A stretch of 41,637 nucleotides of DNA, taken from assembly GCA_013336225.1 (NCBI GenBank), contig JAAXUC010000003.1, forward strand, positions 73,564 to 115,200. Direction: 5' to 3'. The stretch's first letter is position 1, and every line of letters begins with the position of its first letter. This stretch comes from Candidatus Moraniibacteriota bacterium. Lineage in GTDB: Bacteria; Patescibacteriota; Minisyncoccia; Moranbacterales; GWC2-37-73. The notes below the pieces were generated by a model. It was not told the DNA's origin. It was given only the letters and a program-made list of their open reading frames with translations, and did no database searches. The translations under genes and the position numbers were made by a program. Below are positions 1 to 7,146 of this stretch, in pieces.

Positions 1-1446
1 GTTATAATGTTCCTTGAATTCCGGCACTTCCTCCAAGGCTTTCTTGATGGAAGTGAACATGGGAATCATTTGTGAAGTTTTGTTGCAAAAATCATAGGGA
101 ATTCCAAGCGCTCGTCCAGTGTCGCGAATGGCTGCGCGCGCGGCCATTGTTCCAAAAGTGATAATCTGTGAAACGTGATCGTTGCCATATTTTTGCCTGA
201 CATAATTCAAAACATCATCTCGGCGATCGTCAGCAAAATCCATGTCGACGTCGGGCATGGACACACGTTCTGGATTTAGAAATCTTTCAAAAAGCAAGTT
301 GTATTCAATCGGATCAACATTGGTGATTCCTGTCAGATAGGCAATGATGCTGCCAGCTGCGCTTCCGCGTCCTGGTCCAACCACAATTCCATTGGCACGA
401 GCCCAATTTACGAAATCTTGCACAATCAAAAAGTATGAGGCATAGCCACATTTTTCAATCACGGAAAGTTCATATTCCATGCGAGTGCGATGAACTTCAG
501 TGGCCTTGTCTCCATATTTCTTTTTCATGCCAGCTTCGCAAAATTCAATCAGATATGACATGTATGTGTAGCCCGCTGGCACATCAAAATGAGGAAGCTG
601 CGTTTCTCCCATTTTCATTTTGAAATGACATTGCTCAACCACGAGCTGCGTGTTGGAAATAACCTCAGGATTATCTGGAAAGCACGCCGCGGCTTCCTCA
701 GGAGAACGCAAAGACAAATCGAAATCCATCAAATTCATGCGATCAGGCTCATACACTTTGCGGTTGGTTTGTACGCAAAGCAGAATGTCTTGTGCGCTGG
801 CATCTTCCTTATTGACGTAATGCACATCATTGGTGGCAACCACTGGCAAATCAAGTTCCTTGGCTAATTTGAAAAGTCCCTCATTGGCGATGGCTTGATT
901 GGAAAATTTGGTGTGACTTTGCACTTCTAGGAAAAATCCATTTTCATCGAAAATATCTTTATATTCCAAAGCAAGCTCCTTGGCTCTGTCATAATTTCCC
1001 ATCACAATTTGCGCTGGAATTTCTCCTTCCACGCAAGCTGAAAGGCCTATTAAGCCTTTAGCGTGTTTGCGCAGGATTTTGCGATCGATACGAGGTTTGT
1101 AATAGAAGCCATCCAAATGAGCCATGGAAACAAGCTTCATTAGATTGTGATAGCCCTCCTCATCTTTTACCAATAAGATTAAATGATACCTCTTGCGATT
1201 TTCAGCGGTGGCATCTTTGGAAGCGTAATCTCCAGCTGTGATGTACATTTCACAACCAATGATCACATTTATTCCTTTTTCTTTTCCCTTGATGAAAAGT
1301 TCCACTGCGCCATACATCACGCCATGATCAGTCAGGGCGATTGAATCCATTCCGAGCTCCTTGGCACGATCAAGCAGGTCATCGATTTTTCCGAGACCAT
1401 CTAATAGGCTGTAATGACTATGTACATGTAGATGGGTATATTTCAT
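1..1446 (-). CDS. dnaE: DNA polymerase III alpha subunit, N-terminal part (cut by window edge)
   Basis: This is the replicative DNA polymerase of the C-family. The frame runs open from an ATG at 1446 to the window edge, giving the first 482 residues of a protein usually near 1,100. The N-terminal PHP domain begins with HLHVHSHYSLLDG (residues 5-17). The palm domain is entered near residue 340, with GPGRGSAAGS followed by PDVDMDFADDRRDD; the two catalytic aspartates fall at D399 and D401, close to E. coli D401/D403. The third catalytic Asp, the thumb, fingers and beta-binding region lie outside the window. No SD is visible before the ATG. The gene is divergent from the gene at 1847. Identification is secure from motif order and spacing. 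Confidence 0.97.
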   Translation of the reverse strand, partial: MKYTHLHVHSHYSLLDGLGKIDDLLDRAKELGMDSIALTDHGVMYGAVELFIKGKEKGINVIIGCEMYITAGDYASKDATAENRKRYHLILLVKDEEGYHNLMKLVSMAHLDGFYYKPRIDRKILRKHAKGLIGLSACVEGEIPAQIVMGNYDRAKELALEYKDIFDENGFFLEVQSHTKFSNQAIANEGLFKLAKELDLPVVATNDVHYVNKEDASAQDILLCVQTNRKVYEPDRMNLMDFDLSLRSPEEAAACFPDNPEVISNTQLVVEQCHFKMKMGETQLPHFDVPAGYTYMSYLIEFCEAGMKKKYGDKATEVHRTRMEYELSVIEKCGYASYFLIVQDFVNWARANGIVVGPGRGSAAGSIIAYLTGITNVDPIEYNLLFERFLNPERVSMPDVDMDFADDRRDDVLNYVRQKYGNDHVSQIITFGTMAARAAIRDTGRALGIPYDFCNKTSQMIPMFTSIKKALEEVPEFKEHYN

Positions 1447-1558
1447 ACAAGAATTGGAAATTATTTATTAACGGATTAACGCATTAACGTATTTGTATTT
1501 CTAATTCGTTAATTCGCAATTCGTTAATTGGGTAATAATAAATTTTTTATAAATGAGC

Positions 1559-1619
1559 TTTTCGTCGCTCGCTCGGAAATTGAAAGATTACTTTCATTTC
1601 GCTCGACTTCACTAGAAAA
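1559..1619 (+). repeat. GCTCGCTCGG-family hairpin element, copy 1
   Basis: Outer arms TTTTC (1559-1563) and GAAAA (1615-1619) enclose the conserved flank TCGCTCGCTCGG. Next comes an inner stem, AAATTGAAAG (1577-1586) pairing with CTTTCATTT (1591-1599), and then the right flank CGCTCGACTTCACT. Other copies keep the flanks but use different stem sequences. Confidence 0.7.
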
Positions 1620-1761
1620 TAAAAACCACTATTAATAAAATAGGGTTAAAGCATAATAAAAAAAGTTGTCATTTTCATATATTTATAGATCTTCATCTCC
1701 CAGGGACTGAGCCATTGGGTTTTGCAAGATATTTTAATATTGAAATAATAGCATGTTTTAT

Positions 1762-1787
1762 AAAAAGATGCCAACCATCTTTTTATT
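1762..1787 (+). terminator. Terminator-like hairpin
   Basis: AAAAAGATG (1762-1770), a 5-nt loop and CATCTTTTT (1776-1784) form a weak AT-rich hairpin ending in T. It precedes the promoter of the next gene, so it may insulate that gene or end an unseen short transcript. Confidence 0.35.
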
Positions 1788-1815
1788 GGTTGCAGTTTGT
1801 TTTTTGTGGTATAAT
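1786..1815 (+). promoter_or_regulatory. Sigma-70-type promoter for the 1847 gene
   Basis: TTGGTT (1786-1791), an 18-nt spacer and TATAAT (1810-1815), preceded by TGG, which makes an extended -10. The ATG is about 30 nt downstream. Confidence 0.6.
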
Positions 1816-1846
1816 TAATTTAACATAAAAACTTAAAAATAAAAGT

Positions 1847-2383
1847 ATGTTTAATAAAAAAATCGCCAGTGAATTTGCAATTGGAATTATCATCTTGATA
1901 ACAATTGCCGTTATTGTAATTTTTTGGATGCAGAATGAGCAACAAAAGTCCTTTGTTGATCCAATAAATGTGTCTGCAAGTAAGCCTATCGATGTAGCTT
2001 CAACAACCAATAATCAAGATGTCGATATTAAAATTGAAGATGAGGTTTGTGTTGGTCATTTATATGAAGGAGAAGAAATGTTGACTGGCACATATGCGCT
2101 AGAAAAGATTCCAGGAACAGAGAAGAAAGACTGGATGTTTAAGGTTTCCAGTCAAGATGTTAATAAATTGCCAGCAGCAGCCGTAGCTGGTAATGGCAAG
2201 GTTGCCAGTGATTTGCTCTACATTGCGGATGCTGATCCTGTACTTATTGAAAAACTTAAAAAATCAACCCAAACTAAACCTGGCGTGATAACTGTGAAGG
2301 GTTTCTATCTTGATTGCGAAGGAGTGTCGATTGTCAGCATTGCTCCGGCTAAAGTTGCATTGATGAAATATATCAACAAATAG
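1847..2383 (+). CDS. Membrane-anchored hypothetical protein
   Basis: A 178-residue protein of unknown function. Residues 1-10 carry positive charges (KK), and residues about 11-30 form one hydrophobic helix (IGIIILITIAVIVIFW). The rest is soluble and should lie outside the membrane. Two cysteines (in EVCVGHLYEGE and LDCEGVS) could form a disulphide in the exported domain. The C-terminal half, with an ITVKGFYLDCEGVSIVSI stretch, looks like a small beta-rich domain; I do not recognise the family. The ATG follows an A-rich leader without an SD. The gene has its own extended -10 promoter and a strong terminator, so it is probably monocistronic. Confidence 0.8.
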   Translation: MFNKKIASEFAIGIIILITIAVIVIFWMQNEQQKSFVDPINVSASKPIDVASTTNNQDVDIKIEDEVCVGHLYEGEEMLTGTYALEKIPGTEKKDWMFKVSSQDVNKLPAAAVAGNGKVASDLLYIADADPVLIEKLKKSTQTKPGVITVKGFYLDCEGVSIVSIAPAKVALMKYINK

Positions 2384-2404
2384 GGCTCTAGAGGTTGCTC
2401 CCAT

Positions 2405-2435
2405 AAAATCACCGCTCTTGTTGGCGGTGATTTTT
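2405..2435 (+). terminator. Rho-independent terminator after the 1847 gene
   Basis: AAATCACCGC, a short loop (TCTTGTTG) and GCGGTGATTTTT form a near-perfect stem running into a T tract, 22 nt after the stop codon. Confidence 0.85.
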
Positions 2436-2530
2436 CATATGCTTTATATGTTTGGAAAAATACATTATACTATTCTTACGGAAACATTTACCCAAGCGAT
2501 AACTCTTTAAGTAGCCTTAAGAAAATAAAA

Positions 2531-3289
2531 ATGCAAGAAGAGATTATTAATAGTGAGAAAAAATCAAAAATCCGCAAAATTAGCGCAGGGTCAACTTTTA
2601 TCTTAGAAAAAGATTTCGCCTTGCAAGGCTTCACGCATATCATCGGAACTGACGAGGTTGGACGTGGGCCACTTTGCGGTCCGGTTTTGGCTTGTGCAGC
2701 CATGTATAAGGATCCTAATTTTGAAATTCCAAAGGGTTTGGAAAAGCAATTTGATCTAATTCGGGATTCTAAAAAAGTTTCAGAAAAGCAGCGTGAAGAA
2801 ATTTTCGATTTGATTCATGAATATTTTCATGTGGGCATTGGTCTTTGCGATCATGAGACAATCGACAGAATCAACATCTTGGAAGCCAGCTTTCTTTCAA
2901 TGAAAAAGGCCATTCAAGAGCTCAAGCGAAACATGGGGCAGGAAATTTGGGGTGAAATTGAGCCAAAATATATCGTCCTGGTTGATGGTAATAAGCAAAT
3001 TCCCAATCTTTCCATGGAGCAATATGCAGTGATTGGCGGGGATAAATTAGTGAAATCAATTTCTGCAGCCTCAATCGTGGCCAAGGTGACGCGTGATCGC
3101 ATGATGCAACTTATGCATGAAAAATATCCCCAATATGGCTTAGATAAGCATAAAGGATATGGCACGAAAATGCACATGGATGCACTTATCCAATATGGAC
3201 CATGTGAAATTCACCGAAAATCCTTTGCACCGGTGAGAAAAGCGATCAATGAGCTCCTTTCTGTGGGAATCGACCCTTCTTTAAGATAA
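2531..3289 (+). CDS. rnhB: Ribonuclease HII
   Basis: This enzyme removes RNA from RNA-DNA hybrids and single ribonucleotides from DNA. The 252-residue protein has the type 2 RNase H signature GTDEVGRGPLCGPV (residues 39-52), with catalytic D41 and E42. DSKKVSEKQREEIF follows, then a VDGNKQIP segment with the third acidic residue and SIVAKVTRDRMM carrying the last. The basic substrate-binding region HKGYGTKMH is present. It has about 38 extra N-terminal residues before the core, lysine-rich and probably flexible. Length is normal to slightly long. The ATG at 2531 has no SD; a TATACT box lies at 2466-2471 but its -35 is poor. No terminator is obvious before rpmF. Confidence 0.96.
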   Translation: MQEEIINSEKKSKIRKISAGSTFILEKDFALQGFTHIIGTDEVGRGPLCGPVLACAAMYKDPNFEIPKGLEKQFDLIRDSKKVSEKQREEIFDLIHEYFHVGIGLCDHETIDRINILEASFLSMKKAIQELKRNMGQEIWGEIEPKYIVLVDGNKQIPNLSMEQYAVIGGDKLVKSISAASIVAKVTRDRMMQLMHEKYPQYGLDKHKGYGTKMHMDALIQYGPCEIHRKSFAPVRKAINELLSVGIDPSLR

Positions 3290-3322
3290 AGGAAGAAAAA
3301 AGCCTTGAAAGGAGCACAACCC

Positions 3323-3351
3323 TTGTCAAAATAAATATTTCATGTTAAATT
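3323..3351 (+). promoter_or_regulatory. Promoter and leader of rpmF-nusB
   Basis: TTGTCA (3323-3328), 17 nt, TAAATT (3346-3351). An inverted repeat, TTAAATTA ... TAATTTAA, spans about 3345-3380 at the expected start of the RNA, and the words ATGAACTTT recur between 3430 and 3460. The leader of about 115 nt could hold translational control of L32, but that is inference. Confidence 0.4.
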
Positions 3352-3470
3352 AGTTAGCAGTTAAATAGCTGTTAATTTAAAAGAGTACTGGGGTTTATTG
3401 AGGCTGTAATAAAGATTTTTTTGGAACTTTATGAACTTTGTAAACCTTATGAACTTTAAGAACTAATTTT

Positions 3471-3668
3471 ATGTCAGTACCAAAACAACGTCACACTAAA
3501 CAACGCCGAGATGCAAAACGTGACCGTTTTGCAATTGAAGCAATTAAGACTCAGACTTGCACAAAATGTGGCAAAGAAAAGCTTTCTCACCGAGTTTGCC
3601 CTCATTGTGGATTCTATAAAGGAAACGAAGTTATAAACGTTATTGCAAAGGTAGCAAAAAAGAAATAA
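3471..3668 (+). CDS. rpmF: Large ribosomal subunit protein bL32
   Basis: A 65-residue structural protein of the 50S subunit. It begins MSVPKQRHTKQRRDAKR, the typical basic bL32 start. It carries a four-cysteine zinc ribbon, CTKCGKEKLSHRVCPHC, so this is the zinc-binding (C+) form. Length matches the family. The ATG has no SD; the start is fixed by the conserved N-terminus. nusB follows after a short gap that contains a hairpin element, suggesting co-transcription. Confidence 0.97.
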   Translation: MSVPKQRHTKQRRDAKRDRFAIEAIKTQTCTKCGKEKLSHRVCPHCGFYKGNEVINVIAKVAKKK

Positions 3669-3696
3669 ACAATTTCATTACTATGAAATCGTTTGA

Positions 3697-3755
3697 AATT
3701 TCGTCGCTCGCCTGAAATGAAAGAATACTTTCATTTAGCGGACTCACTAGAGATT
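3697..3755 (+). repeat. GCTCGCTCGG-family hairpin element, copy 2 (between rpmF and nusB)
   Basis: Outer AAATTTC/GAGATT arms, then a diverged flank GTCGCTCGCCTG, inner stem GAAATGAAAG pairing with CTTTCATTT around loop AATA, and right flank GCGGACTCACT. It is a degenerate copy. It keeps an open frame continuous with nusB, so it could mislead gene callers into an early start. Confidence 0.6.
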
Positions 3756-3773
3756 ATAAAAACAAATATATTT

Positions 3774-4280
3774 ATGGCTAACAGACATCTTCAACGCTCA
3801 GTGGCAATGCAGGCTCTTTTTGAGTGGGATTTTCAAGGTAAGCATGATGATCTTGTGGATGAAGTTGTGGCGCGCAATATCAAGGAATTTGCTCCAGGGA
3901 TTGAAGAATCTGACTTTGTTAGAGCGCTAGTGAAAGGGACGCTTGAGAAACGTTCAATTATTGATGCGCTGATTGAGAAATGTGCTCCAGAATGGCCATT
4001 GGAACAAGTGACTATTATTGATCGCAACATTCTGCGTCTTGGAATCTATGAGCTTATGCATGGAAACTATGGTGAAGTTCCGCCAAAAGTTGCCATCAAT
4101 GAATCCATTGAACTTGCCAAGACATTTGGAGGGGAGAGCAGTGCGCGTTTCGTTAATGGCGTGCTTGGAACAATCTATCGTGAAATGGGAGAGCCGATGA
4201 AAAGTGACACCACGAAAAAACATAAGAAGACTGGAGAGGAAATTGAGCAGGAGGAAAAGGATAAAAAATCTGAAAAATAA
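3774..4280 (+). CDS. nusB: Transcription antitermination factor NusB
   Basis: NusB binds boxA RNA with ribosomal protein S10 and keeps RNA polymerase elongating through rRNA operons. From the ATG at 3774 the protein is 168 residues: [19 protein letters not shown] opens the all-helical fold, and later segments show [23 protein letters not shown] and [27 protein letters not shown], both diagnostic of NusB. The last 26 residues are a charged Lys/Glu tail beyond the normal fold. I reject the in-frame start at 3693 because the added 27 residues are encoded by a repeat element. No SD. It lies between rpmF and rnc. Confidence 0.95.
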   Translation: MANRHLQRSVAMQALFEWDFQGKHDDLVDEVVARNIKEFAPGIEESDFVRALVKGTLEKRSIIDALIEKCAPEWPLEQVTIIDRNILRLGIYELMHGNYGEVPPKVAINESIELAKTFGGESSARFVNGVLGTIYREMGEPMKSDTTKKHKKTGEEIEQEEKDKKSEK

Positions 4281-4289
4281 TTAGTTTTT

Positions 4290-4438
4290 TAAAATCCAAA
4301 TTTCAAAATATTAATGTTTTGCCTCGAGCTTATCCCTTGGGGACAAATAAATGACTAAATATTAAAATCCAAAAATTAGGATTTTGAACTTTTGATTTTA
4401 TTGGACATTTGTCATTTGGGTTTTGGATTTTCATACAA
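4290..4438 (+). repeat. AT-rich palindromic repeat upstream of rnc
   Basis: The left part has AAATCCAAATTTCAAA and ACAAATAAATGACT; the right part has TTGGACATTTGTCATTTGGG and ends GGATTTTCATAC just before the rnc ATG. The two halves are rough reverse complements. The same words recur before murD, the delta' gene and rmuC. A TTGGACATTTG word could act as a -35 region. Confidence 0.55.
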
Positions 4439-5122
4439 ATGATCGAGTCTTTAGCGAAAAAGATTGGTGTTAAGTTTCACAATATTGAACTCTTGAGACA
4501 AGCAGTGACTCATCGCAGCTATCTCAATGAAAATCGCGACTATGCGCTTGATCACAATGAGCGTTTGGAGTTTTTGGGCGATGCCGTTTTGGAACTAATC
4601 ATCACTGAACATTTATACAACAACTATAAAAATCCAGAAGGAGAGCTCACGAGTTGGCGCAGCGCCTTGGTTAATGGCGAAATGCTAGCAACTGTGTCTC
4701 AGGAATTGGGAGTTGAAAAATTTCTCTTGATGAGTCGCGGCGAAGCCAAAGACAAAGGACGCGCGCGGCAATATTTGCTAGCCAATGCTCTGGAGGCCAT
4801 TATTGGAGCAACCTATCTTGATCATGGCTATGACATGACCAAGCAATTCGTGCTCAAACATGTGGCTACGAAACTCACTGAAATTCTTGAGAAAAAATTG
4901 TATCTTGACCCAAAAAGTTTCTTCCAGGAAAAAGCACAAGAAAACAATAAGGTGACACCATCATATCGCGTGATAAAAGAGCATGGTCCTGATCATGACA
5001 AACATTTCGTTGTAGGTGTCTATTTGGCAGATGAATTGATTGCTGAAGGCGAGGGAAATTCCAAGCAGGAAGCGCAGCGCGAAGCGGCACGTCTGGGACT
5101 TGAAGCAAAAGGGTGGATCTGA
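4439..5122 (+). CDS. rnc: Ribonuclease III
   Basis: This double-strand-specific endoribonuclease processes rRNA precursors. From the ATG at 4439 the protein is 227 residues. The catalytic domain carries HNERLEFLGDAVLELII with the conserved Glu and Asp, and ANALEAIIGATYLDHG with the second acidic pair. The C-terminal double-stranded RNA-binding domain begins at DPKSFFQEKAQE (about residue 155) and ends with the usual GEGNSKQEAQREAARLGLEA. Domain order and length are standard. An in-frame start at 4409 would add ten residues coded by the upstream repeat and is rejected. No SD. A strong terminator follows 45 nt after the stop. Confidence 0.97.
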   Translation: MIESLAKKIGVKFHNIELLRQAVTHRSYLNENRDYALDHNERLEFLGDAVLELIITEHLYNNYKNPEGELTSWRSALVNGEMLATVSQELGVEKFLLMSRGEAKDKGRARQYLLANALEAIIGATYLDHGYDMTKQFVLKHVATKLTEILEKKLYLDPKSFFQEKAQENNKVTPSYRVIKEHGPDHDKHFVVGVYLADELIAEGEGNSKQEAQREAARLGLEAKGWI

Positions 5123-5166
5123 AAAATTTGTTGAATATCTTGCTATGAAATTACATCTTCTGCTAT

Positions 5167-5196
5167 AAAAAAGCTCGCGATTATCGCGAGCTTTTT
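5167..5196 (+). terminator. Rho-independent terminator after rnc
   Basis: GCTCGCGAT, a one-base loop and ATCGCGAGC, followed by TTTTT and preceded by AAAAAA, so it could also work on the other strand. It ends the rpmF-nusB-rnc unit. Confidence 0.9.
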
Positions 5197-5245
5197 GAAA
5201 TCCAAAATCCAAAATCCCAATAACAAATAAATGACTCAATATTGC
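5197..5245 (+). repeat. Half copy of the AT-rich repeat
   Basis: ATCCAAAATCCAAAATCCC and AACAAATAAATGACTCAATA match the left arm of the palindromes found before rnc and rmuC. No right arm is evident before the next gene. Confidence 0.45.
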
Positions 5246-5308
5246 TTGTTGATATTTGCTAAAAATGGTATACTTGAGGCGCAAAGTAAAACCATTAAAA
5301 TAAAACCC

Positions 5309-5324
5309 GTCACTCGCGAGTGAC
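5309..5324 (+). promoter_or_regulatory. Perfect 16-bp palindrome over the ribosome-binding region
   Basis: GTCACTCGCGAGTGAC is a perfect palindrome ending 13 nt before the ATG at 5338, with CAGG directly after it. In RNA it can form a hairpin that covers the likely ribosome landing site; as DNA it has operator symmetry. Its CGTCACTCGC half also occurs at 21511-21520 in a hairpin element, so it may be a shortened family member. Confidence 0.55.
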
Positions 5325-5337
5325 AGGTAAAAAACAT

Positions 5338-6930
5338 ATGTTGGATGTCTTGATAAAAAATGGAACAATTATTGATGGCAGCGGTCAGCCGATGTTTCGT
5401 GGAGACATTGGAATTCGCGAAGGCGTCATTGCTGAAATAGGTGATTTGCACAATGAGCATGCGGAAACTGAGATTGATGCAACGAACAAATATGTGGCTC
5501 CTGGTTTTATTGATGTCAACAACCATTCCGACACGTATTGGAGAATTTTCCTGGATCCAACTCTGGAAAGCTTGCTTTTTCAAGGCGTCACCACGATTAT
5601 TGGGGGAAATTGTGGATCATCGCTTGCGCCATTGGCCAATCATGAGGTGATCAAATCAATTCAGAAATATTCAGATATGAAAAATGTCAGTTTCAACTGG
5701 CTTTCCATGAAGGATTTTTTGAGTGAAGTTGAAAAGAAAAAGATGGCACTAAATTTCGCATCCTTGGTGGGACACGGAACACTTCGAAGAGGCTTGGTTG
5801 GAGACGAAGTTCGCGACATTAGTCCGAATGAAATGAAAACTATGAAAAAAATGTTGGCCCAGGCCATGAAAGAAGGCGCGCTGGGTTTTTCAACTGGCTT
5901 AGTGTATACACATGCCAAATTAGCATCTTCGCGAGAAATTGCGGAGTTGGCTGAAATTGTGAAAAAATATAATGGTGTCTATACGACGCATATTCGCGGT
6001 GAATCTAATGAGCTTATTAGAGCAGTGGAAGAAGCGATCAGGATCGCCCAAATCACTGGCGTGAAGCTGCAGATTTCGCATTTGAAGGCGATGGGGAAAC
6101 CAAATTGGCCGCTCATGGAAGAGGCTTTAAACCTGATTGAAACAGCGCGCAGTGGTGGAATTGACGTGCATTTTGATGTCTATCCCTACACTTCAACTGG
6201 TAGTGTACTCTATATTTTGCTCCCTGATTGGGTTACGGAAGGTGGTCGCGACATGATGCTTTCGCGCCTTAAGGATGTTGATGTCAGAAAACGCGTCATT
6301 AAAGACATGAAAGCCAGTGAGAATGATTATTCCAAAATAACCATCTCAATTTCAGCGATGGATAAATCTTTGAATCACAAGAAAATCACAGAAATAGCGC
6401 AAATTCAAGGAAAGAGCGTGGAAGATGCAATCATTGATGTGCTCATCGCCAGCAATGGACATGTGGTGACCATGATGGAAGTACTTAGTGAAAAAAATGT
6501 GGACAAGGCTGTAATCAATCCATTTTCAATGGTTTCTTCAAATGGCAGTGGCTATAATACAGAGCATCGGGAAACTGGCGAAATGGTGCATCCTCGAAAT
6601 TTCGGTTCATTTCCACGCGTGCTGGCCAATTATGTGCGCGGCAGAAGTGTGGTTGGCTGGGAAGAAGCCATTCGAAAAATGTCAGGGCTTCCAGCTGAAA
6701 AATTCAACATCGAAAAACGTGGAATTATTGCCAAAGGAAATTTTGCTGACATTGTCGTTTTTGATCCTATTAACATTGCTGATTTGGCGACCGTTGAAAA
6801 TCCTTATCAATATTCACAAGGGATTGAATGCGTGCTGGTCAATGGTCATCTTGCAATTAAAGATGGTCAAATCATGCAAGCACGAGGTGGGGAAGTCATT
6901 CGTCGAAAATCAGCTCTCTTTGAATTTTAA
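5338..6930 (+). CDS. N-acyl-D-amino-acid deacylase homologue with altered metal site
   Basis: A 530-residue amidohydrolase-superfamily protein related to D-aminoacylase, which removes acyl groups from N-acyl-D-amino acids. Family features are the start LIKNGTIIDGSGQP, PGFID, GGNCGSS (C92), THIRGE (H218), ISHLKA (H248), HPRNFGSFPRVL, and the C-terminal GNFADIVVFDP beta-sandwich. In the Alcaligenes enzyme the metal ligands are His67, His69, Cys96, His220 and His250, with Asp366 catalytic. Here C92, H218, H248 and H63 are kept, but the first His is N61 (sequence DVNNH) and the catalytic Asp in SDG is N402 (SSNGSG). Activity may be lost or changed. I prefer the ATG at 5338; a GTG at 5320 lies in the palindrome. 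It precedes murD, so a link to D-amino acids of the wall is plausible but unproven. Confidence 0.85.
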   Translation: MLDVLIKNGTIIDGSGQPMFRGDIGIREGVIAEIGDLHNEHAETEIDATNKYVAPGFIDVNNHSDTYWRIFLDPTLESLLFQGVTTIIGGNCGSSLAPLANHEVIKSIQKYSDMKNVSFNWLSMKDFLSEVEKKKMALNFASLVGHGTLRRGLVGDEVRDISPNEMKTMKKMLAQAMKEGALGFSTGLVYTHAKLASSREIAELAEIVKKYNGVYTTHIRGESNELIRAVEEAIRIAQITGVKLQISHLKAMGKPNWPLMEEALNLIETARSGGIDVHFDVYPYTSTGSVLYILLPDWVTEGGRDMMLSRLKDVDVRKRVIKDMKASENDYSKITISISAMDKSLNHKKITEIAQIQGKSVEDAIIDVLIASNGHVVTMMEVLSEKNVDKAVINPFSMVSSNGSGYNTEHRETGEMVHPRNFGSFPRVLANYVRGRSVVGWEEAIRKMSGLPAEKFNIEKRGIIAKGNFADIVVFDPINIADLATVENPYQYSQGIECVLVNGHLAIKDGQIMQARGGEVIRRKSALFEF

Positions 6931-7010
6931 AATACCAGGCTTGAAATATTTGGCGTTAGGTGTTATTTTTAGTTTTGCAAAAATAAACGATTTTAAATAC
7001 CAAGTCTGAA

Positions 7011-7146
7011 TGACAAATATCTATCTTCAAACTTATTTCTTGGAGACAGATAGAATTCAAAATATTGGATCCTTAAATGCCTAGCATTTTGGATTTGAGT
7101 CATTTATTTGACATTTGGATTTTGACATTGAGATTTCTGATATAGT
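7011..7146 (+). repeat. AT-rich palindromic repeat upstream of murD
   Basis: The left portion has TCTGAATGACAAATATC, and the right portion has GAGTCATTTATTTGACATTT then GGATTTTGACATTGAGATTT, ending at the murD ATG. The right arm is the reverse complement of the AAATCCAAAT...CAAATAAATGACT arm seen before rmuC. TTGACATTTGG is promoter-like. Confidence 0.55.

Larger units (their letters stand above)
1447..1846. other. 400-bp divergent intergenic region
   Basis: This region lies between the divergent dnaE start and the anchored protein at 1847. It holds tandem AT-rich words of the type AATTCGTTAATT (about 1460-1530), a hairpin element of the GCTCGCTCGG family (1559-1619), a terminator-like hairpin at 1762-1787 and a promoter at 1786-1815. 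I see no credible gene in it. Confidence 0.6.

Noticed and set aside
3693-3773. An earlier in-frame start that would extend NusB by 27 residues
   Set aside because: The added sequence is coded by a repeat element, and NusB homologues begin near the ATG at 3774.
4409-4438. Ten extra N-terminal residues for RNase III
   Set aside because: They are coded by the AT-rich upstream repeat; the family start fits the ATG at 4439.
6542-7009. A 155-codon open frame overlapping the 3' end of the aminoacylase gene
   Set aside because: It is in a different frame over a clearly coding region, with no SD and no sensible protein features.
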